This document shows, in pieces, positions 18,775 through 28,655 of a stretch of 64,000 nt of DNA. Every line of letters begins with the position of its first letter. The first letter of the stretch is position 1. Source of the stretch: Stachybotrys elegans. Its lineage: Eukaryota > Ascomycota > Sordariomycetes > Hypocreales > Stachybotryaceae. The position numbers and the translations under genes are program-made. Under the pieces are notes generated by a model. The model did not search any database. It was given only the letters and a program-made list of their open reading frames with translations, and had not been told where the DNA came from. The stretch lies in contig JAGPNK010000015.1 of NCBI GenBank assembly GCA_020746835.1, positions 62,001 through 126,000 on the forward strand. The letters run 5' to 3'.

Positions 18775-20718
18775 TCATGGTCGGACTGCTTGTAGCGCTC
18801 GTGGCCAGGGAAACACTACTTCAGTACGTGGGCACTTCTCAAAGAAGCACATGCCAAACACCCAGTGGCAGATACGGAGATGCGGCGGTCTATCCGTGCC
18901 TAGAGGTCCCTCGAGCTTGACGCCAAATGAGACATGACGGTCGATATCATTCCTGTCTTGGGAATCTGAGCCAGGATCGCGGGGCCATGCTGAAGTAAAG
19001 ACAAACGCTGCCGGATTTGCATTTTCCGCGTTCTTATTCTCATAAGACCATACAAAGACCGCGCGGTACTGTGCTGGCTGTCCCGTTGGATTCCAAATAC
19101 TGCCCAGTCCCAGCTTTCGGCGTGCGCGGATCGCTGCTGCTAGCTCAGAGGCCATGCGGTGGAGGTACATCTCAGAAAAAGAGTCATAATTATCTCCGGC
19201 GTTAGCGTCAGTGGCGAGGTATTTATCAATCCGACCAGCAAGAACGGGATAATTCAGATTGTCCAGGCAGAAAACGAGCTGCAGAAGACGCTTTCGCTGA
19301 TTCAATGATAGTCGGCCCCGCAGATTATCGATCCACGGTAGCTTTTGCCTAAACATTGATGTGTCAATGACGCGGCCAAGTTTCCACAGATGCCCCTTTG
19401 TTAGAATACCGTCCGGTGTTAACTCCACGTTGGTCAATCGGCAACCCTTGTAAAATGTTAGTCTCCGGTCCTCGTCTTCAGGTGCGGCAAAGGCTTTGAA
19501 CAGCCGCTCCTTGAGGAATTCCGAAGCTGTTAGCAGGGCCACTGGTTGGAGGTCATCGTCATTGTTGTCAAGAATCTCGCCATTGAGTAAACACATAGCC
19601 AGCACCGACAGACTGAGACTTTCACGCTGTTGATTGAGCGCTTCACTGTCTAACCGCACTGAGTATTGGCAGCAGTTTGCAACAATGGCGAGCCGGTCCC
19701 ACGGCAACGACAAGTCTCGCGCCTCTATGTCAGCAATGACAGCCCGTGTCATTGCGCTTGATTTTGGCAGCATGACTTTATACCTTCCAGCTGCTCGGAG
19801 CACATTACCAATCCAATGGGTCTCAACTGACGGCAACTTTCCCGCCACATTGCGCAGCGCCATGCATAGCCGTGTCGCCTCTGTAGAGAATATCCGGGAG
19901 CTCATGCATAGCTCTCCCGGTATTTTGCCAAACACAGGATGCTTCAGTTTTTGCTGCTCCAGTGATGGGTTGTGCGGGATCAGCAAGTGCATCCTCTTTC
20001 CGCCGCGGTAGTTCTCTTGAAATGTCCAGGCGCGAGACCACCAAGGTTCCTGGGTAATCTCAAGAAGCAGCCACAGAGCCCTTCTCGCCTTGTGAACAGG
20101 AGTCGCGACTGAGAGTTGATCCTCGGAATTACCGTGGACAAGATCCCCTGAAAGGATGCATGCTAGAAGGTGAAGATCTGATTCAGTCTGTAGGGGGCGA
20201 CTTAGTAGCGCGAGAGGATGCTTGCTGAACTGGTAGACGAGGTCCATAGTTTGAATAGCATCGCGCTTTGGAGTGCACTGGATATGGCGGGTGCACGGAA
20301 GGTCGCAAGTGTTCTGGCGGATGCAGTGTTTGTCGATCCAGAAGAACTCGACATTCACGTAGCGCATGTAGGCGACAACGCGATCAAAGACGCAATTTCG
20401 CACTTTTGAAGGTTTGAGTTGATCGTCATCCCAGCCCTCGATCCAGTATCGCCCGCATTCGCGATCTTCGTAGCGCGAGGGCTTCCAAGTATAAGACAGC
20501 GCCACGTATTGCCGCTCACAGAAAGCATCAATTGTCGTCCGGTGTAGTTGTGAACCTCTAGGCCTGAGACATGTGAGACAGCGGACAAAAGAGAGATATT
20601 TGGTGTGTTCCTGTTGGTTGAGTTTGCTCCCAATGTCGACAAGCTGCGAAACTATAGGTTTTTGGTGGTATGGGCGCAGCACTTGAAGCGTTTGGTCTTC
20701 ATCATCCTTGTTATCCAT
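18775..20718 (-). CDS. HET domain protein
   Basis: This is a 647-residue single-exon gene from ATG 20718 (MDNKDDEDQT). The heterokaryon-incompatibility (HET) domain covers about residues 70-250: YVALSYTWKPSRYEDREC (block 1, usual YxALSYxWG), then YVNVEFFWIDKHCIRQN (block 2, usual WIDxxCIxQ) and WWSRAWTFQENYRGG (block 3, usual RxWTxQE). A long C-terminal region has no recognised domain. HET proteins are TIR-like effectors that trigger cell death after recognition of non-self. The Gly after the block-1 Trp is changed to Lys and the usual Asp-Gln after CIxQ is altered, so it may be a divergent subfamily. No frameshift is visible. The NLR relic lies tail-to-tail next to it. Confidence 0.85.
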   Translation of the reverse strand: MDNKDDEDQTLQVLRPYHQKPIVSQLVDIGSKLNQQEHTKYLSFVRCLTCLRPRGSQLHRTTIDAFCERQYVALSYTWKPSRYEDRECGRYWIEGWDDDQLKPSKVRNCVFDRVVAYMRYVNVEFFWIDKHCIRQNTCDLPCTRHIQCTPKRDAIQTMDLVYQFSKHPLALLSRPLQTESDLHLLACILSGDLVHGNSEDQLSVATPVHKARRALWLLLEITQEPWWSRAWTFQENYRGGKRMHLLIPHNPSLEQQKLKHPVFGKIPGELCMSSRIFSTEATRLCMALRNVAGKLPSVETHWIGNVLRAAGRYKVMLPKSSAMTRAVIADIEARDLSLPWDRLAIVANCCQYSVRLDSEALNQQRESLSLSVLAMCLLNGEILDNNDDDLQPVALLTASEFLKERLFKAFAAPEDEDRRLTFYKGCRLTNVELTPDGILTKGHLWKLGRVIDTSMFRQKLPWIDNLRGRLSLNQRKRLLQLVFCLDNLNYPVLAGRIDKYLATDANAGDNYDSFSEMYLHRMASELAAAIRARRKLGLGSIWNPTGQPAQYRAVFVWSYENKNAENANPAAFVFTSAWPRDPGSDSQDRNDIDRHVSFGVKLEGPLGTDRPPHLRICHWVFGMCFFEKCPRTEVVFPWPRALQAVRP

Positions 20719-23700
20719 TGGACTATCTCGTAATAAGGACCAAGCCGCGGAGAATGGCGTTTGTATTTATCACAAAGAAATCCATAAGAGGATTAAGCAA
20801 CCAAGCAGCTGGTCTAATGCCAGTTTACCTGAGATATTGACGCGATGACCCCGCTAAGGCTCTGGCTTGCATGGTGCCCAACGACAGCGTATGCGTCGTG
20901 CCATCAAAGAGTGGGGAGGGTCGAGCTACCTGTTAGTGGAGAAGTCTATGGCAGGCAGGTGGCGCCTTTGTGCTCAATATATCATCCCCTTTAGTGTCAT
21001 AGAGATGTGCTGTGTTCGATTGCACGATGAAATAAACAGCTATTCCTGGTTCTCAGTAGAAGGAGGCATGCTTTCATACCCGAATCCTAAGAGCATAACC
21101 TGAAACAATAGGTCGTAAACTCGTCGCTAGTTGGCTCTACTTGATGAGGCAATCTCTGCTAGGCATCCACGCCGTTCGGCTTACTTCGTCGGACCTCGTG
21201 TGCACTCACCAACCAATGATCTTAGGCTGCTTCGGGTTCTGAGCATAAGATTGGGCAGTTTCAACGAGTGATTTTTGAACCAATGTTTCAGTATCCATGG
21301 TTCGCGTAGCCTGTAGTCATTGCTGCCTAAACCACGAGATCAGCCTTACATATGACAGCAAATCTGCCTTACTATTACTTTGGGCGAATAAATGGAAAGC
21401 CTTGTGCGGGGTAATACATGCGTGATGTGTGATTGGTTCAGTAGAGTGCATATAACTTGCTGGTTACATGGTTGCAATTGCAACATCGTAATCAAGGTCC
21501 GCTCCACACTAAAGGTGACTCAGGCAAGTAGCAGTATGCTGACGTGTACTTGGCAAGCTCCTTTTGCTTACATCCGATAGAGAAGTTGTTGGTTACTATT
21601 GTATCATCATGATTACGATCCAAGCCAGCTACCCATCCTCCAAGTTGTCCCAAAATACAAAAGTTCTCGAGAATTGGGGGCTGGACAACGGATAGCCCCT
21701 GGTTACGTCTGCAGCACCATTTTGGTGTATTGACGCCCAAAATCTTGTTCGAAATGAGAACAGAGGACGATTGCAGCGTGACATATCTGTGATAATCTTC
21801 CTGGCGCGTCGTACAGGCTCGCAGGTTGCGAATAGCAATAGTTTATATAACATAGGACCAGGTCGACAAGTCTACCATTAAAACGCCCTGATTTTTCTTA
21901 GAGCCTCTCGAGGACTAGATCCAAAGCAGCCTGATGCCTGTCTACAATTTCAGGGTAAAACGCACGCGAGTAAGCTTATGACCACCTCATGGATACAAGC
22001 ACATAAGCCTATTTCTGCTAGTCACAATCATAAGCCTCGCTCGCGCACCCAGGTAGATAGACATTAGGTGAGTCTAGGTATACAATCCAAACGGCAGACA
22101 GGCGCGAAGCTGCCAATCTATCACAGTGTCTATCTGAGCTTGCACTGAGCTTTAATCACCTTGGCAGCATCCACCCGTAGACATGTACATTTGTCTTGTG
22201 TTTTAGTTAGTCTCACCTTTTCCCTCCTTCGTTATCAGGATGCTGGATTGTCGTGCTGCTTGCCATGCCCGCCTGACCCTAATTCTTATCATAGAAAAGT
22301 ACCTCTTCGCTTGCTGGTATAGCCCCAAGTGGACCCAATGCTGCGCTGTAACCCTAATCTGCAGAATGCTTCGGTCTCTTAGCGTTTTCTGGAAGTATCT
22401 GCGTTTGGGTAGCATTCATACATTATGAACATTTAGGCATGAATAGCCCTGGACATTCTTGTCCGTCTGTACATATATGTGCCTTCCGTAGCAAGGCTTT
22501 TTTACAAAATTAGAGACTTTTACATTGATAGACTAGTAAACGAGCGCTAAGAGGAACTTTTTAATGGAATCGGTTACCAGAATTAGCAGAGTATCGTTCT
22601 TGATGGCGAGGCCGGAACTCCACATAATAGCTGAGTAGTTGGATAGGTACTTATCGAGCGGCCTTTGTATAATGAACACAAGCCCCACTGCCCATTCCCA
22701 TTTCTATCATACAAAGGAAGGTTACCTCCCTTTACCCTCCTCCCGGCCTCCAGCAAAACCGCGCATTAAGTGTCAGATACCAGGATGGTTATATTTTCAC
22801 CACAGGCTATAGATGCGCTTGATAATTGTTAGAGGTAGACGTAATACCCAAGCCCCTCCCTTCTTTTCTTTTCTCTCTCAACGATTAGAGAGCGGTACCG
22901 CAAACCTGCCCAAGCACACTACTATCATGGCTCGTCCCGATACGTGACGCCACATACCACATGGACTTTATAGAGCTTAGCCATATCATATGGTTGGCCA
23001 ATTTCAAGCAATCTCTAGGCCTGAAGAAACTGGATTCTACAGCGAAACTGCATAACCATATACTGGTGATAATGCAGCGATGTAGGCGGGCTCTGAAGAT
23101 CTCATGTTTGCTAACAGCTATAAATATACGACTGCTTAGTTGCACTCGATTTACAAGGTGAAGGGGGGGCGACACTGGTCAGCCGTCGATTAATTAGTAG
23201 TTTAATATCACCATAATAAGTGTTGCATTATTAGCTTCGCCGAATCATGAGCAACTTGCTCTCTTAATGTGCAAGGATAAGATAAAGTACATAGACGTGC
23301 AAATACAACGAACCGGGTTGGAAGTGCACTTTGAGAGGCAAATATCACTTGTGGCGACCAAAAATGGGGTCCGAAGGAGGAAAATGGAGAAGCCCATAAC
23401 GATTTGGCTGCAGTGACAACGCGAATGGGCCTTATTTTTGGCATACTACCTTCCCAATTCGACTTGAAGTGGCTCAGCTGGATCCACAGGCTCAGGTCTT
23501 GCCTATATGCGAGAGTGGTGTACTGGGGGCGAAATCATTCACCACCATGCGCTCCTTGAAATGCAAGTAATCACGCGGGTACAAACGGCCAAGTTACATC
23601 AGCACATTGCAATCTGAGTGGTGCGCACCGCAGCGGTTGCTTTTCTTATCAACAATAAGTTTGCCTCTTGCTCATGTGTTTCTGGCAAAAAGGGCTCTGT

Positions 23701-23799
23701 TTTACGACATCACCTCTACTACCTTGCTCCCTAGCCTTCTGCCACCAACGATTTCAATACGCGCAACGCCACAACTAAATTGAATTTACGCCACATATC
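20719..23799. other. Long intergenic region, no gene seen
   Basis: Three kilobases with only short, unsupported ORFs on both strands, moderately AT-rich. A sequence catccccttTAGTGTCATAG near 20985 weakly resembles the piggyBac-like terminal repeat. The last ~300 bases are probably the rhodopsin gene promoter (CT-rich at 23700-23740). Confidence 0.4.
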
Positions 23800-24858
23800 A
23801 TGTCACCCTCTCCTCTAGATATGCCTCCAATGGACACGTACCGGCCCGGCGCAAATCCTGACGACCTTGGACGCGGTCCCATGATCGTGGGAATCGTGTG
23901 GACTCTTACAATTCTTGCAATGTTCGTCATTGGGGTGCGTTTGTATGCCCGAAAAAAACTCAAATCCCTGAGCTGGGATGACTGGATTATGGCTGCAGCA
24001 TTGGTAATTACCCCGTCGAACAGCCGGTCTCTGAGAAAGTGGCATATTCTGACTTGAACTTGCAGTGCATTCAACTCGTCGACAACAGCTTCATGATGGT
24101 GTCTTACTCGTATGGAATGGGTAAACATGACGCAGATATGACGCTGAATCAAATCATCAACGCAGTCAAATGGGGCTGGCTCTGGACGTCTGCCGGTATC
24201 TTCGTTGCAACACTTGCTCGAGTTTCCTGTTCTATTTTTCTCATTCGCATTTTCGGTATTCGCAAATGGTTTAAGTGGTACCTCATCGGTTTCACTTTCT
24301 TGCAGTGTTGTGCAGCGATTGCTCTGTTCTTCGTTACCTTTCTAGGGGTTCAGCCGATTGAGGCTTTATGGAATCCCTTTGTCACAGCCAATGCATCACT
24401 CACTGCAGACGTCAGTATTTACATGGCGTATTTTACACAAGGTAAGTCTAGCTATAACCCATTATCTTGAGCAACGTCACTGACGTGGTCCTGAAGCGCT
24501 ATTTACGTGGGCTGATCTTACATACGTCCTGCTCCCTGTTATTTTCATCTGGAAACTACAGATGGGCTTACCAAAACGTATTGGTCTTATGGCAGTACTG
24601 TTGATATCTCTCATAACGGTTGCGGCATCCATCTTGAAGGCTACCCGGGTGCAGAATGTCTCATCAGAGCTCTCCGAGCCACAATACGCAGCTTCCATAG
24701 CAACACTCCTGTCTGGTATGGAGCAGACTCTTGTCATGCTGCTTGGATCCATTCCTGCCGCTTGTGCTGTCTCCAAACTGCACGTGGGTTTCTTTAGCCG
24801 CTTGGACTCTTACATGTCTAGCTGCTTTAGCCATCGGGGTACTTCTCAGATTAAATAG
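23800..24858 (+). CDS. SAT4/rhodopsin-like (Pth11-type) integral membrane protein
   Basis: Three exons from ATG 23800: 23800-24003, 24066-24441 and 24497-24858. The introns are 62 and 55 nt, with gtaatt and gtaagt donors, and the phases join cleanly to 313 residues. The family signature follows in order: a first helix with VGIVWTLTILAMFVIGVRLY, then RKKLKSLSWDDWIMAAAL (usual RxWxWDDxxxxxA), GMGKHDADM (usual GxGxH), ARVSCSIFLIRIF, QPIEALWNP (usual CxPxxxxWxP), LFTWADLTYVLLPVIFIWKLQ and KRIGLMAVLL. It is a plasma-membrane seven-helix protein of the fungal rhodopsin/SAT4 family, some members of which are GPCR-like. The usual long polar tail after the seventh helix is nearly absent and the protein ends in unrelated AT-rich DNA, so the C-terminus may be truncated. 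The canonical cysteine before PxxxxW is also missing. Confidence 0.8.
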
Positions 24859-25708
24859 AGAAAACAGAACAGAGAATTGGGTTAGAGCTAGAAAGTTTAA
24901 GATACTTATAAATTTAAGCCTCTACCCTAGAGCAGGACCTCTTACCTCTAGGTTTAAGGCCTCTCAACTCTCCCCTGTAAAAATTCTTTACCCCTCACAG
25001 CTGTTAGCGGCTTGTTAACGAGGCGGAATTTACAGGCCACATAGCCACGCTTTTCGCTGTTCCGCCCCATCGGGGCTCTAACAGCACAGAGGAAGACCTT
25101 GGGAGAGTTCATCTTCCTCTGCAAAGCTGGCGTCGACACACATGTCCACTCGGACCTCATGGTCTCCTTCGGAACCAGGGAGCTATGGGTATGGGAAGGT
25201 CCTGTCCTTCTAAACAACGGTGGCTGGTCGCAGAGGTTTTTCTCCCTGAAGGCAAGCTGCCAGACAGCCTCTGATTCCTTCCAAGGGTTTTTTTCCCTGC
25301 CGCCAATCTCTTGTCACTTCTATCGCTTGATTACTGGAGCATAGGCTGCGGCTACGGCCGCAGACGTGGCGTGAGAACGAGAGAATTCTGACCGGACAAA
25401 ACCAAGGCTTGACCAGATCTGTCTCATGTTTCCGCTGACGGAATGGAGGCTTTGATAAAGAGCGCCTTTGAGCCTACGAAATGCTGGATGAAGGAACGGA
25501 AGGATGGCTGTAAGAGGAGTAGCCATAGACACTTTGTACTGCGTGCCTGGCGGCCGCCTCCCAGAGTTGGGCTCGACGGCCCTTCCAGAAGGCGAGGTCT
25601 TGCAAGAAGCGCTGGGTGATGCCTACTGCGACAGGATTTCTAGACACTTTAGCTCAGCACGTCCTGTGCCGCTCTAGGGGACCTGAGCGGCCCAAAGGCC
25701 GCTGGACG

Positions 25709-25749
<41 letters not shown>

Positions 25750-26290
25750 ACACTAACCAGAAACGGGCATTGGGCTTCCTGATATTTCACTGCGTATTTG
25801 CAATCAAGACACATATAATGGAATTTCCGAATTTGCTTCAACAGTAGGAATCTAGTAGATACTTCAGAAAAAGAATCCTTTAGTGAGCATCTCAAGATTT
25901 TAAGAGTAGTACCTCATATTAACGTAGCCATATGGAGAACGATATAAAGTATTTGAAGCCATATAAGATAGAGTAGTAAAATAGGTCTTAATAAGCTTAG
26001 AAAATACACTAAGTATAGGTTATGGGATTAAGATAGGTATTCTAGCCAGATAATAAGATATGCATATATAATATAGCGCCAAGTATCGGAGCCAGTGCAG
26101 GTGATGATGTCAAATCGGTCAGCTGCAAGTCCCTGTTCTGTGAGCGCCATGGTACAGGCTTCGTGCAGGAACGCCACATAGGAATTCAAGAACAACTCTC
26201 GACTTTCATGATCTCCATTTGAAAAGGCAACGTGAATTGTCTGTCAAGACAAATGGTAATCGGGGGCTTACGGAATGAGTCTAGGCAGGG
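24859..26290. other. Intergenic with (AC)n microsatellite
   Basis: No gene I can name. A perfect (AC)17 tract lies at 25713-25746. From 25900 to 26080 the DNA is AT-rich (ataagatag-like), as in RIP-decayed sequence. Minus-strand ORFs at 24954-25532 look mildly coding but match no family I know. Confidence 0.45.
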
Positions 26291-26506
26291 TTGAATTGGA
26301 TATCTTTATCTCGCCGACCGGCGGTAGAACAAGAAGAGGAGAGAAACCGCGAGGCGACTTCGCGAAGAACTGATATGCGCGTCCTTGACAGTCACATTCC
26401 ACAACTGAAAGCCTCCATAACAAATTCCGAAGCGCGAGAACAAGATTTAGGTACTCAACTAAAGAAGATTCAGTTCGAATCAGCAAATCTCCATAGGCGA
26501 TACTAA
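26291..26506 (+). pseudogene. Coiled-coil fragment of unknown gene
   Basis: A short frame rich in Glu/Arg/Gln gives a coiled-coil-like stretch (VEQEEERNREATSRRTD, then SEAREQDLGTQLKKIQF). After its stop, similar charged text continues in the same frame to about 26650 with further stops. It is probably a decayed coiled-coil region; the parent family is unknown. Confidence 0.3.
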
Positions 26507-26986
26507 ATGCTAAAGACTGCGACTGAGCAACGACGATGAGAAAGCTTGATGAGAGAAAAAGAAGCAACAGAAAGCGGAATTGAAATGGTGCCAAGAGGCT
26601 GAGATGGAAAGGCAAAGCGCTAGGAGACAAGAGGGAGAAGCAGAAAAAAAGTAAGCAAGGGCGTCACACACTCAACGAGAGGGCCAATGCAAGCCAGGCC
26701 CGACTACGGGAGGGAAAATTCGCAAGCAAAATGTCGGCATAGGGGTTGGTGAGAACAAGTGCCACTGCGCAGGGAGTACCGACTGTGTCACATTATAACA
26801 AGATAGTTTATGTTTTGTTGTCCTAGCTGTAATATGGTAGTACGTGCGAATTGCCGCACTATCCTAAAAGCTTAGTGGCTACCAATTCTATCCAAATACA
26901 GCAGCGCAAGGAGATAAGTCGAGTGCATTTCTCTTCATCTAAAAAGGCGTGCTTCTCGTTATTCGACGAGCAAGCTTGTACACTTA

Positions 26987-27480
26987 TTAGGGTGAATCAC
27001 TTGCCATCATTTCCAGCATCCGCTGTTCCTGCTCAAATTGCCAAAAGTCCTCCACGCATAAGAATGGGGATGTGACAATCGTGCAGTCGCCAGGCCATCT
27101 TCTTGCTTCTTGATGCCCACATATTCGTCGTTGTTCGGTTTCGGTTCGAGTCACTGGCTGTTCTCTGGCATCTCTCGTAGTAATGGTTGTTTGAACGGGG
27201 GCCGTACCGTCTGTTTCTTCTACGGAAGGATGGCTATGTCGAAGGCACCAGTCGAAGCAAGAGCGCGCGAAGCACTCCTTATTGCACCGTTTCCTAGTAG
27301 CGTGTATTCCAGGACTGCACATAAGATCAGTTAGTGGCTTGGAAGAGGCATAGATAGCAGTGCTCAACCAACGTACCAGCCAAAATTTTCACCGTAAGCT
27401 TCGATATCGTCCAGAGCAAGTTCTAGATTCTTGCGTTCCTCCTCCATTTGCTCGATTATCTGATCCTTAACAAAACCCAT
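26987..27480 (-). CDS. Small two-exon cysteine-containing protein, unknown function
   Basis: ATG 27480 opens exon 1 (27480-27377), a predicted helix (MGFVKDQIIEQMEEERKNLE and onward). A 62-nt intron (27376-27315) has a gtacgt donor and tgcag acceptor in matching phase. Exon 2 (27314-26987) contains a compact Cys cluster, C-x6-C-x3-C-x4-C-x3-C counted from the splice junction (region HATRKRCNKECFARSCFDWC), then a Thr/Arg-rich middle and an acidic end. The total is about 143 residues. The coherent splice and the coding character on both sides support a real gene, but I recognise no family. It lies 3' of the LINE remnant. Confidence 0.45.
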
Positions 27481-27544
27481 GATGTAATTCGAACTTATTG
27501 AATAAGCTTGATACTGGACAGGTGTGGAAACTGGAAAGGATCAA

Positions 27545-28655
27545 AGCGGGGTTTCCTGCCAGGTTGGTTAGGTTAGGTTATATTCCTACTCGGTTGTAGC
27601 CGCTAGGTACATAAGCAGCCATGCCCGGTTAGTGGGGTTGGCGGACAGCCGAAGCTCGCTCCGGGTGTTAATCCGAGGCTTGCCCCACTTCGCCAACATC
27701 AACGAACATTGACCAGCTGTCCCCAATGATCCCGCTTTCTCCTCAACCTCATTCTACCCGTGGCCGCCACCTCGTGCAGAATCTAGTTCTCTACTAATGT
27801 ACAATAGTTTTCAGGCTTAGTGGAGGCGGCCATGCCCGCCCTGTGTATGGGGTCCGTGTACCTACAGTCTCCCCCCCAGAGCCCGACATCGTCTGGCTAC
27901 GTTTCGACCCCGAGATGCCCAAGGGTCCCTGTGTTCCATGAATCTGACGGCTTTCGCGGCTGCTTTGCGCTCTCCCAACACCCTTCGAAGGCCGCTTAGT
28001 CCTAGGATGTCGCCCAGTTCCTGGTTCCGGAGTTGTCGATGTTTCCGGCATCACAGGAGGATATGCAATACCGTTTGTCGTCCTTGTCCGCAGCGGCACT
28101 TGTCCGTGACGCCTGGCACCCTTTGCTTGAAGAGGAAGTGCTTGGTGGCTATCTTCTCTGTCCGCAATCCGATCAACAGTGCACTTTGTCTCTTGTTGAG
28201 TTTCGTGTGCAGTTGTAATACCTCTTTTGTTGGTTTCGGCGTATAACGGAAGCAGACCCTACCCCGGCTTTCGTTTACCCATTTGTCTTGCCAGGCTTGT
28301 GAACGTGCTTGTGCGTCCACCTCTTTAGCGTTGAACAGAGTGCCCATAGTTCTGACGGTTCGGTAGCCCTTGGTCCAGTCGCTCCGCCTTCTGTCCATCC
28401 TGTGGCTTCCTTGGCTGCTTTGTTGGCTTGTTCGTTTCCCCAAACCCCTGCATGGGCTGGGATCCATCGGATTTCTACTGGCAATCCATTTTGCTGGAGT
28501 TCTATGATATGCGCGATGATTTTCAAAAGGTGTGACAACGGCCGCTGATGCGTATGCTGCTGTGTTATCTGTCAAGCAGCTAATACGTCTTGATCCAGGG
28601 GATGAAGATGAGTAGATTTTGCAGAGCAACCGGACAGGATATATTAGGTAGTTAT
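27545..28655 (-). mobile_element. 5'-truncated Tad-like LINE: RNase H, zinc knuckle and 3' UTR
   Basis: On the minus strand the element runs from ~28655 to 27545. It begins inside the RNase H domain (CLTDNTAA with the catalytic Asp; after a frame change, EIRWIPAHAGVWGNEQANKA, where GNExAD/N is the last catalytic motif). It continues through KRQSALLIGLRTEKIATKHF and CRCGQGRQTVLHILL, the Cys/His end of Tad-clade ORF2. A ~250-base 3' UTR also appears at 45180, and the element ends in tagcggctacaaccgagtag plus a short CCTAA-type repeat tail. The frame is broken at least once. Reverse transcriptase and endonuclease parts are absent, the usual 5' truncation. Confidence 0.8.

Noticed and set aside
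25099..25532. Possible gene between the rhodopsin gene and the AC microsatellite
   Set aside because: Frames on both strands are short and interrupted, and no family motif could be identified.
27545..27580. ggttaggttaggtta as an internal telomere repeat
   Set aside because: It is only two to three units, TTAGG-like and not TTAGGG, and it is exactly the tail of a LINE 3' end.
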